Notes: a model not told the origin generated them from the letters alone. A stretch of 64,000 nt of DNA from Rhizobium sp. AAP43 (GCF_001296045.1 NZ_LJHS01000022.1:1-64000); one strand, 5' to 3'; counted from the first letter of the stretch, positions 16,831-27,867 are shown. Numbers and translations: made by a program.

Positions 16831-18909
16831 ATGGACATGACCCTTAAGCTCCACCCGGTCGAGGCAGGGCAATGGCATAAGCTTGGCGCGCACTATGATG
16901 GTGAAGGCACCAATTTCGCGCTCTTCTCGGCCCATGCCGAACGAGTGGAACTATGCCTGTTTGACGACACCGGCACGATCGAGACCGCCCGCATCGAACT
17001 TCCCGAATTCACCAATGAAGTCTGGCACGCCTACCTCCCCGGCATCGGCCCGGGCCAGCTCTACGGCTATAGGGTTCACGGTCCCTATGACCCCGCCAAC
17101 GGCCATCGCTTTAACCCGAACAAACTCCTTCTCGACCCTTACGCGCGCGAAATCCTCGGAGATTTCCAGTGGTCGAACGCCCATTTCGGCTACGACCTCG
17201 ACAGCGAGGAGAAGGATCTTTCCTTCAACGATCTCGACAGTGCGCCCGTCACGCCGAAATGCCGCGTCGTCGACACAGCCATAAACCGGCAGACCAACCG
17301 CTTTAAGGGTACTGCCTGGCCGGATGCGATCGTCTACGAAACGCATGTAAAGGGCTTTACCAAGCTCAATCCCGCGATCCCCGAGGATCTGCGCGGCACG
17401 TTCGAGGGCCTGGGACACAAGGCCGCCGTCGACTACGTCAAAAGCCTGGGCATCACCTCAATCGAACTTCTCCCCGTCCATGCCTTTCCCGATGATAGCC
17501 ATCTCGTCGACAAGGGGCTGAAGAATTACTGGGGCTACAATTCGATTGGCTTCTTCGCCCCGGCAAGCCGCTATTACGGCCCCAAGGGACTGACCGGTTT
17601 CCGCGATATGGTACGCGCCTTTCATGATGCAGGCATCGAGGTGATCCTGGATGTGGTCTACAATCACACCGCCGAAGGAAACGAACTGGGGCCGACGCTG
17701 TCTCTAAAGGGCATCGATAACTTTTCCTACTACCGGACCCTTCCCGACAATCACCGCTATTACATCAACGACACCGGCACCGGGAACACGGTGAACACCT
17801 CTCATCCGCGCGTGCTGCAAATGGTCATGGACAGTCTGCGCTACTGGGCCGAGGAGATGGACGTCGACGGCTTCCGCTTTGACCTTGGCACGATCCTCGG
17901 GCGCGAGCCGGAAGGCTTCGACCAGCGCGGCGGCTTTTTCGATGCCGTCACCCAGGACCCGGTCCTGTCCAAGGTCAAGCTGATCGGCGAACCCTGGGAT
18001 ATCGGCCCCGGCGGGTATCAGGTCGGCGGCTTCCCGCCGGGTTGGGCAGAATGGAATGACAAATATCGGGATTCCACCCGTGACTATTGGTTGAACGGTG
18101 ACAATTGCGCGCCGGATTTTGCCGCCCGCCTGCTCGGCTCTGGCGACATTTACGACCAGCGGGGACGCCGCCCCTGGGCCAGCGTCAACTTCATCACTGC
18201 TCATGACGGCTTCACGCTGAACGACCTCGTCAGCTACGACCAGAAGCACAATGACGCCAATGGCGAAGACAACAACGATGGTCACAACGACAATCGCAGC
18301 CATAACTACGGCCACGAAGGACCAACAGACGACGAAGGCATCAACGCGCTGCGCGAACGCCAAAAGCGCAACTTCCTCGCCACGCTGTTCTTCTCGCATG
18401 GCACGCCGATGCTTTTGGCGGGGGACGAATTTGGTCGCTCGCAGATGGGCAACAATAACGGCTATTGCCAGGACAGCGAGATCAGCTGGCTGCACTGGGA
18501 AAACCTCCCCGCCACCTGCGAGGATCTGCGGGCATTCACCACGCGACTGATCACCCTCCGGCGGGACCAACCCTTGCTGCGCCGCTCCAGCTGGCGCGAC
18601 GGCACGATCATCGATTGGTACAATCTGCATGGTGGAGCGCAGCGCCCCGAACATTGGCTGGATGGTAATCCGCTAGCCCTGAAGCTTAGGCGCGAGGATC
18701 TTGAAGGCACCGACGGTGTGTGGCCGGAAGTCATGCTGATGTTCAATCCTGTCGATGAAGACATCGACTTCGTCATGCCCAAGACAGGCAGCGGTGATTG
18801 GATCCTGGAACTCACGACGTCGGACGTAGAGCGCGCCGGAGACACCGTGAGCGAGGCCGCACCTTTCCACATGCAGGCACGCTCGCTTGCCCTGTTCAGG
18901 CGGCGCTGA
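16831..18909 (+). CDS. glgX: Glycogen debranching enzyme
   Basis: A 692-residue GH13 isoamylase-type enzyme. An N-terminal CBM48 domain (residues about 12-110, with GTNFALFSAHAERVELCLFD) precedes the catalytic barrel. Visible catalytic residues are Asp351 (VDGFRFDLG), Glu387 (LIGEPWD) and Asp459 (ITAHDGFT). It hydrolyses alpha-1,6 branches in phosphorylase-limited glycogen. The other glg genes are not in the window, so it stands apart from a glgBCA operon. It is divergent from the DUF3008-SDR pair. Confidence 0.93.
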   Translation: MDMTLKLHPVEAGQWHKLGAHYDGEGTNFALFSAHAERVELCLFDDTGTIETARIELPEFTNEVWHAYLPGIGPGQLYGYRVHGPYDPANGHRFNPNKLLLDPYAREILGDFQWSNAHFGYDLDSEEKDLSFNDLDSAPVTPKCRVVDTAINRQTNRFKGTAWPDAIVYETHVKGFTKLNPAIPEDLRGTFEGLGHKAAVDYVKSLGITSIELLPVHAFPDDSHLVDKGLKNYWGYNSIGFFAPASRYYGPKGLTGFRDMVRAFHDAGIEVILDVVYNHTAEGNELGPTLSLKGIDNFSYYRTLPDNHRYYINDTGTGNTVNTSHPRVLQMVMDSLRYWAEEMDVDGFRFDLGTILGREPEGFDQRGGFFDAVTQDPVLSKVKLIGEPWDIGPGGYQVGGFPPGWAEWNDKYRDSTRDYWLNGDNCAPDFAARLLGSGDIYDQRGRRPWASVNFITAHDGFTLNDLVSYDQKHNDANGEDNNDGHNDNRSHNYGHEGPTDDEGINALRERQKRNFLATLFFSHGTPMLLAGDEFGRSQMGNNNGYCQDSEISWLHWENLPATCEDLRAFTTRLITLRRDQPLLRRSSWRDGTIIDWYNLHGGAQRPEHWLDGNPLALKLRREDLEGTDGVWPEVMLMFNPVDEDIDFVMPKTGSGDWILELTTSDVERAGDTVSEAAPFHMQARSLALFRRR

Positions 18910-18924
18910 CCTTATTCAGCACTC

Positions 18925-19932
18925 CTAAACAGGCATCATGATCTCGAAATCAAACAACTGTCCGGCGATGGAAATGCGGCGGGCAGATATCGTTACGCGA
19001 ATTCTGTCCCCGCTCGCCGTGATAACATCGGCATGCTCGCCGACATAGCCACCTTCCCGATCCAGGAGATCAAGCCGCCGCCCGCGCGCCTCGCCGTCCG
19101 TGACGATGCCCGTTGACAGCATTTCACTTCCCTGGATTTCCTCCCAGGTCCTGCCGACGAGGTCGAGGTAGGCCTGATTGACACGAATATAGCGCGACCG
19201 CGTTCCTCCGAGGGTCGAGACGCAGAGTGCACCCACGGATAAATCAAACATGGCCTGCACAATGGGACCGGACATGGCGGCAACAACTGCCTGATCGAGA
19301 CTTTCCCGCGAAAAATAGCTGTTATCCTCGGAAGAGCTGAGCTCATGGTCGGCAGGCAAAGCCAACTCGTCGCGTAGAACTGAAACGACACCCCATAGAT
19401 CAAGCCGTGACCAGACGGGCTTTTGCTCGGTGCGGACAGCATCCAGGGTCAGAGGCAGGCTTTTCGCCAGCGCCTCGCGGCCACAAGCACCGCCCTCGCC
19501 AGTGGATGAGAGTTCCATCTCACCGATGATCGAGAGAGCAAGCCCGCGGACGATGGAAAACGCCTCCTCAAGCGTTGCACGCCTTTCTGCCTCGATCGCA
19601 ACGACATCGTCAGTATTCGATGAGCCTCCCAGGCGCGGCAGATTTTCAATGATTTGCCAAACCTTCTCGAGCTCCGGCCGCGCCTCGACCGAAGCGGCGC
19701 CGCGAGGGCCATAGGCGAGCAGCGCAAGAATAACATCCGAACCCAAGGCATCCACATCCGCGGCCTCAATCTGCCCATCGGATCCGCGCCGTGCCGCGGT
19801 CATCTTGCGCGGACCACCGTCCTCGTTGAAATGGATCGTGACCTCGTGAATCGCATCGGGAAAGACAAGCCACGGATGCTCAGTTCGGAAGGCCGACAAC
19901 GTAGATTGATCTAGAACGATGACGTCATGCAT
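18925..19932 (-). CDS. PAS-domain protein of unknown function
   Basis: A 335-residue soluble protein. The C-terminal part (residues about 215-335) is a PAS fold with RYIRVNQAYLDLVGRTWEEIQG and the closing strand GDRIRVTISARRI. The N-terminal 200 residues do not match a domain I recognise; they contain a predicted helical middle section. There is no kinase, GGDEF or helix-turn-helix output, so it may act by protein-protein contacts. The start at 19932 has GGGAG upstream; a 31-residue extension to 20025 has no support. The gene is convergent with glgX, 15 bases apart. Confidence 0.65.
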   Translation of the reverse strand: MHDVIVLDQSTLSAFRTEHPWLVFPDAIHEVTIHFNEDGGPRKMTAARRGSDGQIEAADVDALGSDVILALLAYGPRGAASVEARPELEKVWQIIENLPRLGGSSNTDDVVAIEAERRATLEEAFSIVRGLALSIIGEMELSSTGEGGACGREALAKSLPLTLDAVRTEQKPVWSRLDLWGVVSVLRDELALPADHELSSSEDNSYFSRESLDQAVVAAMSGPIVQAMFDLSVGALCVSTLGGTRSRYIRVNQAYLDLVGRTWEEIQGSEMLSTGIVTDGEARGRRLDLLDREGGYVGEHADVITASGDRIRVTISARRISIAGQLFDFEIMMPV

Positions 19933-20109
19933 GCTTGCTCTCCCGGAATCCGCGACACCGGAGAGGGCACACGCCTTTCTACGGCCAAACGGAGTGGTTG
20001 TGCTGCCAATCTCTCGACGGCGCAAGCCAAGCCTTGCCGATATAGCATCAACTATCCAGACCTATCGCAAACTTGCGACAGTTCGGACGAAAAAAGTCAG
20101 CACAGGGCT

Positions 20110-21297
20110 TTAAAAGAACGCCTGAATACCAGTCTGGGCACGCCCGAGGATGAGGGCGTGAACATCATGAGTACCCTCATAGGTGTTAACCGTCTCAAGA
20201 TTCTGCGCGTGCCGCATCACATGATACTCGATTTGGATGCCGTTGCCGCCATGCATGTCACGCGACATCCGGGCGACATCTAGCGCTTTTCCGCAATTGT
20301 TGCGCTTGACCAGCGAGATCATTTCCGGCGCGAACTGATGTTCATCCATCAGACGACCGACCCGCAAAGAGCCAAGGAGGCCGAGAGCGATGTCCGTCTG
20401 CATGTCGGCGAGCTTCTTCTGGAAAAGCTGCGTGCCCGCCAGCGGCTTGCCGAACTGCTTGCGGTCAAGACCATACTGGCGCGCACGGTGCCAGCAGTCT
20501 TCCGCCGCACCCATAACACCCCATGAAATGCCGTAGCGCGCACGATTGAGGCAGCCGAACGGTCCCTTAAGACCCGAGACATTCGGAAGCAGCGCGTCCT
20601 CCCCGACCTCGACGCCATCCATGACAATCTCGCCGGTGACAGACGCACGCAGAGAAAGCTTCCCGCCAATCTTGGGAGCGGACAGACCCTTCATGCCCTT
20701 TTCCAGCACGAAGCCCCGGATCTCGCCGCCATGCGCTTCCGACTTTGCCCAGACGACAAAGACGTCAGCGATCGGCGCATTCGAGATCCACATCTTGGAT
20801 CCCTTCAGGCGGTAACCGCCCTCGATCTTTTCCGCACGCGTCTTCATGCCACCCGGATCGGAACCCGCATCAGGCTCGGTCAGCCCGAAGCAGCCGATCA
20901 GCTCCCCGGAAACGAGCCCTGGCAGATACTTATCCTTCTGCTCTTCAGAGCCGTAGGCATAGATCGGATAGATCACCAGCGACGACTGGACGCTCATCAT
21001 CGAGCGATAACCGGAATCGACCCGTTCAATCTCTCGCGCCACAAGTCCGTAGGACACATAGTTGGCACCGGCCGCGCCATACTTCTCTGGCAGGGTCACA
21101 CCGAGAAGACCGGCCTGCCCCATCAATCGGAACAGTTCAGGCTCGACCGTTTCGCCGAGATAGGCGTCGCTGATACGTGGCGCGAGTTCAGTCCTTGCAA
21201 AGGCGGCGGCCGCATCCTGGATCATCCGCTCGTCTTCGCTGAGAGCCTCGGACATCAGGAAAGGATCACTCCAGGAAAAGGGTCGCATCTCGCTCAT
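20110..21297 (-). CDS. gcdH: Glutaryl-CoA dehydrogenase (acyl-CoA dehydrogenase family)
   Basis: A 395-residue acyl-CoA dehydrogenase that should oxidise and decarboxylate glutaryl-CoA to crotonyl-CoA, the late step of lysine, hydroxylysine and tryptophan breakdown. ACAD signatures are [17 protein letters not shown] and the [21 protein letters not shown] region; the end [18 protein letters not shown] with the catalytic glutamate is characteristic of the glutaryl-CoA branch. The start at 21297 is preferred because AAAGGA sits 8 bases upstream, while the first ATG (21306) directly abuts this sequence. A LysR gene lies divergently upstream. Confidence 0.9.
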   Translation of the reverse strand: MSEMRPFSWSDPFLMSEALSEDERMIQDAAAAFARTELAPRISDAYLGETVEPELFRLMGQAGLLGVTLPEKYGAAGANYVSYGLVAREIERVDSGYRSMMSVQSSLVIYPIYAYGSEEQKDKYLPGLVSGELIGCFGLTEPDAGSDPGGMKTRAEKIEGGYRLKGSKMWISNAPIADVFVVWAKSEAHGGEIRGFVLEKGMKGLSAPKIGGKLSLRASVTGEIVMDGVEVGEDALLPNVSGLKGPFGCLNRARYGISWGVMGAAEDCWHRARQYGLDRKQFGKPLAGTQLFQKKLADMQTDIALGLLGSLRVGRLMDEHQFAPEMISLVKRNNCGKALDVARMSRDMHGGNGIQIEYHVMRHAQNLETVNTYEGTHDVHALILGRAQTGIQAFF

Positions 21298-21326
21298 CGG
21301 TCTCATCCTTTGTTTCGTATGCCCAG

Positions 21327-21348
21327 ATTGCTCATATCGACCCGCAAT
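21327..21348. promoter_or_regulatory. Candidate LysR site between gcdH and gcdR
   Basis: ATTGC and GCAAT form a 5-base dyad with a 12-base spacer in the 96-base divergent region. Position fits autoregulation of the LysR gene plus control of gcdH. Weak evidence based on symmetry only. Confidence 0.25.
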
Positions 21349-21393
21349 TCAAGCCATGTTTACTCATGCTGCTATTAGGTCTAGTCATAACAC

Positions 21394-22314
21394 ATGCTCA
21401 CACATCAACGCCGCTTCCTGCCTTCAACCAGTGCGCTCGCCGCTTTTGATTCCGTGGCCAAGCTCGGCAGCTTCTCGGCTGCCGCCAACGAGCTGGCCCT
21501 GACCCAAGGCGCCATCAGCCGTCAGATCGGCCTTCTTGAGGAGCAGCTCGGCGTCAGACTGTTCGACCGAACCAATCGCGGCGTGGAACTGACCGCGATC
21601 GGCAAGACCTATGCCAAGGGGATCGGTGATGCACTGGCGACAATCCGGACGCTCTCGCTGGAAGCCATGGCGACCCGCGACGACACGCATCTGCGCCTGG
21701 CCATCCTGCCAACCTTCGGCACCCGCTGGCTCATGCCGCGCATCCCCGATTTCCTGGCCCGCAACCCGGCGATCATCATCGATTTTGCCACCCGCATCGG
21801 CCAGTTCGAATTCGAGGGTTCTGGCATCGATGCCGCGATCCATATCGGCGAGCCGAACTGGCCCGGCACCGATTGCCAGTTTCTGATGCAGGAAATGGTC
21901 GTGCCGGTCTGCAGTCCAAGCTTTCTTGCCGCGAACCCGGTGAACCGGCCCCAGGACCTCCTGTCAAAGCCGCTCTTCGACATGGCCTCGAGACCTCGCG
22001 CCTGGGAACAGTGGTTTGCAAGCCTCGGCATCGTAGAAGGCCGTGGTGGCGGTATGCGGTTCGAGCAGTTTTCCAACGTTGTACAGGCCTGCCTTGCCGG
22101 CCTCGGCATCGCACTCGTGCCAACATTCCTGATCGAACCGGAACTGTCCAGCGGACAACTCGTGCGCGCCTGGGACCACGAAGTAAAAAGCGCGAGCGCC
22201 TACTACCTTGTGCGCCCCCTGTCGAAGATGGCCTATGGTCCCGCAAGCCTCTTCGCCAACTGGATCATCGATACGGCAAGAGCTTTCAGCGACAGGAACG
22301 CGATCAGTCCCTAA
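21394..22314 (+). CDS. gcdR: LysR-family regulator, probable regulator of gcdH
   Basis: A 306-residue LysR regulator with helix-turn-helix at residues about 22-42 (GSFSAAANELALTQGAISRQ) and an effector-binding domain. Divergent placement, 96 bases from gcdH, matches GcdR-type glutarate/glutaryl-CoA regulators. It is clearly related to the LysR protein at 4126-5022 by shared motifs (LAILPTFGTRWLMPR, FLMQEMVVPVCSP). The region in between holds an ATTGC/GCAAT inverted repeat at 21327-21348 that could be its site. The symbol is assigned by context. Confidence 0.8.
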   Translation: MLTHQRRFLPSTSALAAFDSVAKLGSFSAAANELALTQGAISRQIGLLEEQLGVRLFDRTNRGVELTAIGKTYAKGIGDALATIRTLSLEAMATRDDTHLRLAILPTFGTRWLMPRIPDFLARNPAIIIDFATRIGQFEFEGSGIDAAIHIGEPNWPGTDCQFLMQEMVVPVCSPSFLAANPVNRPQDLLSKPLFDMASRPRAWEQWFASLGIVEGRGGGMRFEQFSNVVQACLAGLGIALVPTFLIEPELSSGQLVRAWDHEVKSASAYYLVRPLSKMAYGPASLFANWIIDTARAFSDRNAISP

Positions 22315-22422
22315 AAAAGCGGTTGTGATAGCACACCGGGCTGTGCTGCATGCCGATTGACAACCCTGTGTCATGCGCAAAGACTAAAATGAAAATGCCG
22401 TGATCGGGCTCGGGAGAGAAAC

Positions 22423-25400
22423 ATGTCGACAAGTCACATCTTAAAATTACTAACACTCGCCCTCACTCTCGGTTCGATCGCGCTCCCGGCATCCGCACAA
22501 GACGTCAGAACGATCGAGCGCGTGAGCAATGGCGACTACTTTGGTTTTGACCTCAGGACCGAGAAGAACGTGTCGCTCGAAGAATGCGAAGCCAGCTGCA
22601 TCGCCGACAATTCCTGCCGCGCCTTCACTTACAATCCGAAGGTCAGCTGGTGTTTTCTGAAGTCTGACTTCGACACGCTCAACAGTTTTCCAGGCGCCGT
22701 CGCCGGCCGGATCGTTATGACCACGGCGGAGGAAGACATCGGCGCGCCGCCGGCGCTTTCCTTCATCACCGAGCAGCTCAAGATCGACGCCCGCAACCAG
22801 CGGTCCAGTCTCGCAGTCGCAGCAGAGCAGCAGGGGCTTGGTCGTGATGCCTTGATCGAAGCCGGTCGCGCTGCCTTTACCGGAGGCAATATCGATCTGG
22901 CTCTCGCCTCGATGAAGGGCGCACTGTCCATCGATGCCGATGACGCGGCCCTCTGGCTCGAAATGGCCCGCATGGCCAATACGGTAACCGGGAACTACAG
23001 CATGGCAGGCGAAGGCGCGATGGCCGCCGTCAATGGCTACCTGCTGACACGGGGAACGGCGACGCGCGCCGAGGCACTCGCGACCCTTGCTCGCTCGCTG
23101 GAGAATGGCGAGAACTGGCGCGCCGCCCTGAATTCTTATAAGGCAAGCCTTGAGCTGGCCTCCAATGCCGAGGTCCAGGCCGCCTTTGTCGACCTCCGGT
23201 CGCGCCAAGGCTTCCGCATCGTGTCCAACACCATCGATTCAGACAGCGCGTCGCCCCGCGCCTGCGTTGTGTTCTCCGAAGAACTGGTCAAACGCGGCGT
23301 CGATTATGCCCCCTTCGTCACGCTCGACGGCAAGGCACCAAAGGCAATCGAGGCGAAGAACAACCAGATTTGCGTCGAGGGCCTGGAGCATGGTGGCCGT
23401 TACCGGCTGGCGGTGCGCGCTGGCCTGCCATCCTCCGTAGGTGAAAACCTGGAGGCGCCAGCCGAAGTTGACATCTATATCCGCGACCGCAGTTCGACCG
23501 TCCGCTTTACCGGCGATAGCTTTGTCCTGCCCTCCTCTGCGCGTCAGGGCATCCCGCTCGTCTCGATCAACGCCGACAGCGCCAAGCTCGAACTTTACCG
23601 CATCGGCGACCGCAACATCGCGCCGCTCCTCTCAGCCTCTCAGTTCCTCACCCAACTCGACGGCTACACCGCAACACGGGTGCGCGATGAAATCGGTGAA
23701 CTGGTATGGGAAGGTTCGCTCGACATTGCCAACGAGCTGAACAAGGAAGTCGTCACCAGCATTCCCCTGGCCGAGGCGCTTCCGACCCGCAAACCTGGCA
23801 TCTATGTCATGACGGCAGTTCCGCCCACAGGGACGACAGAGAGCTGGGACAACCGAGCCACCCAGTGGTTCGTCGTCTCCGACATCGGCCTGTCGACTTT
23901 CGCCGGAACCGATGGCCTGCATGTCTTTGCTCGTTCGCTGGCGGCAGCCGAGCCTCTCTCGGGCATCAGCCTGCAGCTGATTGCGAAGAACAACGAAATC
24001 CTCGCAACCGCCACCACCGACGCCGATGGGCGCGCGCGCTTTGACGCTGGGCTCCTGCGCGGCGGCGCAGCATTGGCCCCTGCCGTGATTGCGGCCAGAA
24101 GCGGCGACGACGACAATGTCTTCCTCGACATGACCCGCGCCGGCTTCGACCTGTCGGACCGCGGCGTGACGGGACGCCCGGCACCCGGCCCCGTTGACAT
24201 CATGGCCTGGACGGAACGTGGCATCTACCGCCCCGGCGAGACTGTTCATGTCGCGGCACTCGCACGCGATAGCGAGGCGGATGCGATTGGAGACCTGCCC
24301 CTCACCTTCGTTTTCAGCCGCCCAGACGGCGTCGAATCCCGCCGCATGGCCGTGAGTGGCGAGGCGCTTGGCGGCTACGCCGTCGATCTGCCCATTCTCG
24401 CCAATGCGATGCGCGGCAGCTGGACGGTCTCTATCCACACCGACCCGAAGAAGCAGGCCATTGCCCAGACCACCTTCCTCGTCGACGACTTCGTACCGGA
24501 CCGGCTCGACTTGAAACTGTCGACCGAGGCGAAAACGATTGCCGTGGACGAAGCAGTCACGATCTCTGCCGATGGCAACTACCTCTATGGCGCACCGGCC
24601 GCAGGCCTCGCGCTGGAAGGCGAGCTTGTGGTCAAGCCGACAACGAGCCACCCGGACTACGCGCGCTACAGCTTCGGTTTGGCCGACGAAGAAGGCATTG
24701 AAGACGTCCGCGTTTCCTTCGAAGAGCTAGCGCCGCTCGACGAGGACGGCAAAGGCTCGATCGACGTTTCGCTGACTGAGCTGCCGTCGACGACCCGTCT
24801 TCTGAATGCCGATGTGGTGCTGCGGTTGCGCGAAGGCGGCGGGCGAGCGGTGGAACGCACCTTGACGCTCCCCGTCATGCCGGAAGGCCCTGTCATCGGC
24901 ATCAAGCCGGAATTTGAAGGCGAACTTGCCGAAAACACCAATGCAAGCTTCAACCTGATCGCCATAGGCACGGACAGCGCCCGGCAGCCCCTGCCCGGAG
25001 CACGCTGGAAACTGATCAAGCTCGAGCGGAATTACCAATGGTATCGGGAAGGCTCGTCTTGGCGCTATGAGCCGATCACCACCACCAAGCTGGTGGCGGA
25101 TGGCACGCTCGACATCGACGCAGACGGCACACCACTCTCCGTCCCCGTCACCTGGGGCAGCCACCGATTGGAAGTCGAGGCAGGCGGCTCGGTTTCGAGC
25201 GTCGATTTCGACGCCGGCTGGTTCGTTTCGGCAAACTCGACGGAAACGCCGGATGCGCTTGAAATCGGCCTCGACAAGGCGTCCTACACGATCGGTGAAA
25301 CCGCAAAGCTGAAGATCTCGCCACGCTTCGCCGGGCAGGTCATCGTGGCTGCGGGCACGGACACGCTGATCGCCACAGAGGTCGCTGACGTGCCGCCGGA

Positions 25401-27867
25401 AGGAACGGAAATCGACATACCTGTCACTGCCGAATTCGGTGCTGGCACTTACATTACCGCGACGCTGTTCAGGCCGGGCGACGGCGTGGAAAGCCGGATG
25501 CCCGCACGTGCGATTGGCATCGCATGGCTGGCCGTCGATCCCGGCACAGACAAGCTGGCAGTCAAGCTGTCCCCGCCGGAAAAGACCCTGCCCCGCCAGG
25601 CGCTGGAAATCCCGATCGAAGTGAGCGGAGCCGGCGTGGATGAAGAAGCCTATGTTATGGTTGCCGCCGTTGACGTCGGCATCCTCAACCTCACCCGCTA
25701 CGAGACACCGGCGCCGGAAACCTACTATTTCGGTCAGAGGCGCCTGGGCCTGGAACTGCGCGACCTCTATGGCCGGCTGATTGACGGCTCGCTCGGTGCC
25801 ACTGGCAAACTGCGCACCGGTGGCGACGGCGGGGAACTCGCCCTGCAAGGCAATCCGCCAAAGGAGAAACTCGTCGCCTTCTTCTCCGGCCCGATCAAGC
25901 TGGATGCCGATGGCAAGGCAACGGTTTCCTTCGATGTTCCGCAATTCAACGGCACGGCCCGCGTGATGGCCTGGGCATGGTCGAAGAATGGTCTCGGCCA
26001 TGGCGAGGCCGACGTCGTGATCCGCGACCCTGTTGTGGTCACTGCGAGCCTGCCGAAGTTCCTCGCTCCGGAGGACCAAAGCAACCTACGGCTTGATATC
26101 GCCGCGACCGATGCACCCGCCGGCAGCTACACGGTGACCGCCACCGGCAACGGCCCGGTCACTGTCGGCGGTGCCGACAGCCAGTCGGTCGACCTTGTTC
26201 CGGGCAAGACCGTTACGGTCACGCTGCCCATCCAGGGTGTCACGCCGGGCGCGGGCACGATCGATATCGCGCTTGCAGGCGGTGACGGTGTCGCCATCAG
26301 CCAGTCGCTGGACGTGCCGGTTCGCCCTGCAACACTGCCGATCACCCAGCGACAGGTCATTGCGCTTGCTCCCGGCAAGAGCCTGACGGTCGATGGCGAA
26401 CTTCTGGCCGATAGCCTCTTGCAGGGCGCATCGGTCAGCCTCAACGTCGCACGTGCAGATGGTCTGGATATCCCCGGCCTGCTGATGGCGCTAGACCGTT
26501 ACCCTTATGGCTGTGCCGAACAGACGACGAGCCGCGCCCTGCCGCTCCTCTATTTCGGTGAACTCGCCAAACTCTCCGGCTTGCCGGAAGACGAGGCGAT
26601 CAACAAGCGGGTGCAGGATGGCATCCTGCGCGTGCTTTCCTACCAGTCGTCGAGCGGCTCCTTCGGCCTCTGGGCTCCGGGGTCGGAAAGCCTGTGGCTC
26701 GATGCCTATGTCAGCGACTTCCTCACCCGCGCCCGCGAACAGAAGTTCGATGTGCCGGAAGAGGCCCTCGTTCTGGCGCTGCAGAACCTACAGAACCGCC
26801 TCGCCTACAACAACGATATCAAGACCAATGGCAACGAGATCGCCTATGCGCTCTATGTCCTGGCCCGCAGCCGCAAAGCCTCACTGAGCGACCTGCGCTA
26901 CTATGCCGATACGATGCTTGCAGACTTCCCGACACCTCTGTCCAAGGCGCATCTGGCAGCCTCCCTTTCGCTCTACGGTGATAGCGAACGGGCCAATGCG
27001 GTCTTCCTCGAAGCGGCCGGGATGAGTGAGCAGGCGCGCCTGACACCCGTCAGCTTCTCGCGCAACGACTACGGCTCGTCCCTGCGCGATGCAGCCGGCG
27101 TGCTTGCACTCGCCGCCGAAAGCCGACCGGTTCCGCCGGTCGTGCCGATCCTTTCCAAGGTCGTGGCGGAAGAGTGGAACGCGAAACAGACACTCAGCAC
27201 CCAGGAACAAACCTGGATGCTGCTTGCCGCCCGCGCTATGCAGCAGGATGACAAGGCGCTGAAGGTTGAGGTCAATGGTGCGGAACGGACAGGTGCCTAT
27301 GCCGCGACCATTCCAGGAGAGGCACTCCTGCAGTCGCCGGTCACCCTGACCAACAAGGGCCTCGAGCCGATCAGTGCAGCCGTCACCACAGTTGCAGCAC
27401 CGGTCGAACCACCGGCTGCAGGGGGTGAAGGCTTTGGCATCACCCGGACCTACTACAGTCTGGATGGTGAAGAGGCCAACATCACCGAAGCCACGCAGAA
27501 CGAGCGTTACGTCGTTCTGATCGAAGTGACCGAAGAAGCCGAGTGGCCGGCCCAGATCCTGATCACGGACCTTCTGCCGGCGGGTCTGGAGATCGACAAT
27601 CCAAGCCTGGTTGACAGTGCGGCGCTGACCAATTTCGATTGGCTGGCGCAGACGGACACCGCACATCTCGAGTTCCGCAGCGACCGTTTTGTCGCCGCGA
27701 TTGATCGCGCCGAGGGCGACAACAGTCCAATCACGCTGGCCTATGTGGTCCGCGCGGTCACGCCCGGCACCTACGATCTTCCGGCAGCAAGCGTCGAGGA
27801 CATGTACCGTCCGCAGCTTTCGGCCCGAACGGCCGCGGGTGCCATGACGGTCTCGGCAGCCCCCTGA
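22423..27867 (+). CDS. Bacterial alpha-2-macroglobulin with N-terminal PAN/apple-like domain
   Basis: A 1814-residue secreted protein that should trap proteases in the periplasm. The signal peptide (residues 1-26, ending PASAQ) lacks a lipobox cysteine, unlike the enterobacterial lipoprotein. Residues about 35-95 hold four cysteines in a PAN/apple-like domain (VSLEECEASCIADNSCRAF). MG domains follow, then the thioester motif CAEQ at residues 1364-1367 within YPYGCAEQTTSRAL. The C-terminal receptor-like domain contains the typical DLLPAGLEIDNP. The gene overlaps pbpC by 1 base (TGATG), the known A2M-PbpC operon in which the inhibitor is thought to guard the periplasm when the wall is breached. 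Confidence 0.92.
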   Translation: MSTSHILKLLTLALTLGSIALPASAQDVRTIERVSNGDYFGFDLRTEKNVSLEECEASCIADNSCRAFTYNPKVSWCFLKSDFDTLNSFPGAVAGRIVMTTAEEDIGAPPALSFITEQLKIDARNQRSSLAVAAEQQGLGRDALIEAGRAAFTGGNIDLALASMKGALSIDADDAALWLEMARMANTVTGNYSMAGEGAMAAVNGYLLTRGTATRAEALATLARSLENGENWRAALNSYKASLELASNAEVQAAFVDLRSRQGFRIVSNTIDSDSASPRACVVFSEELVKRGVDYAPFVTLDGKAPKAIEAKNNQICVEGLEHGGRYRLAVRAGLPSSVGENLEAPAEVDIYIRDRSSTVRFTGDSFVLPSSARQGIPLVSINADSAKLELYRIGDRNIAPLLSASQFLTQLDGYTATRVRDEIGELVWEGSLDIANELNKEVVTSIPLAEALPTRKPGIYVMTAVPPTGTTESWDNRATQWFVVSDIGLSTFAGTDGLHVFARSLAAAEPLSGISLQLIAKNNEILATATTDADGRARFDAGLLRGGAALAPAVIAARSGDDDNVFLDMTRAGFDLSDRGVTGRPAPGPVDIMAWTERGIYRPGETVHVAALARDSEADAIGDLPLTFVFSRPDGVESRRMAVSGEALGGYAVDLPILANAMRGSWTVSIHTDPKKQAIAQTTFLVDDFVPDRLDLKLSTEAKTIAVDEAVTISADGNYLYGAPAAGLALEGELVVKPTTSHPDYARYSFGLADEEGIEDVRVSFEELAPLDEDGKGSIDVSLTELPSTTRLLNADVVLRLREGGGRAVERTLTLPVMPEGPVIGIKPEFEGELAENTNASFNLIAIGTDSARQPLPGARWKLIKLERNYQWYREGSSWRYEPITTTKLVADGTLDIDADGTPLSVPVTWGSHRLEVEAGGSVSSVDFDAGWFVSANSTETPDALEIGLDKASYTIGETAKLKISPRFAGQVIVAAGTDTLIATEVADVPPEGTEIDIPVTAEFGAGTYITATLFRPGDGVESRMPARAIGIAWLAVDPGTDKLAVKLSPPEKTLPRQALEIPIEVSGAGVDEEAYVMVAAVDVGILNLTRYETPAPETYYFGQRRLGLELRDLYGRLIDGSLGATGKLRTGGDGGELALQGNPPKEKLVAFFSGPIKLDADGKATVSFDVPQFNGTARVMAWAWSKNGLGHGEADVVIRDPVVVTASLPKFLAPEDQSNLRLDIAATDAPAGSYTVTATGNGPVTVGGADSQSVDLVPGKTVTVTLPIQGVTPGAGTIDIALAGGDGVAISQSLDVPVRPATLPITQRQVIALAPGKSLTVDGELLADSLLQGASVSLNVARADGLDIPGLLMALDRYPYGCAEQTTSRALPLLYFGELAKLSGLPEDEAINKRVQDGILRVLSYQSSSGSFGLWAPGSESLWLDAYVSDFLTRAREQKFDVPEEALVLALQNLQNRLAYNNDIKTNGNEIAYALYVLARSRKASLSDLRYYADTMLADFPTPLSKAHLAASLSLYGDSERANAVFLEAAGMSEQARLTPVSFSRNDYGSSLRDAAGVLALAAESRPVPPVVPILSKVVAEEWNAKQTLSTQEQTWMLLAARAMQQDDKALKVEVNGAERTGAYAATIPGEALLQSPVTLTNKGLEPISAAVTTVAAPVEPPAAGGEGFGITRTYYSLDGEEANITEATQNERYVVLIEVTEEAEWPAQILITDLLPAGLEIDNPSLVDSAALTNFDWLAQTDTAHLEFRSDRFVAAIDRAEGDNSPITLAYVVRAVTPGTYDLPAASVEDMYRPQLSARTAAGAMTVSAAP

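Noticed and set aside
24727..26079. 450-codon minus-strand frame within the macroglobulin gene
   Set aside because: No ribosome binding site or domain; inside a continuous 1814-codon gene.
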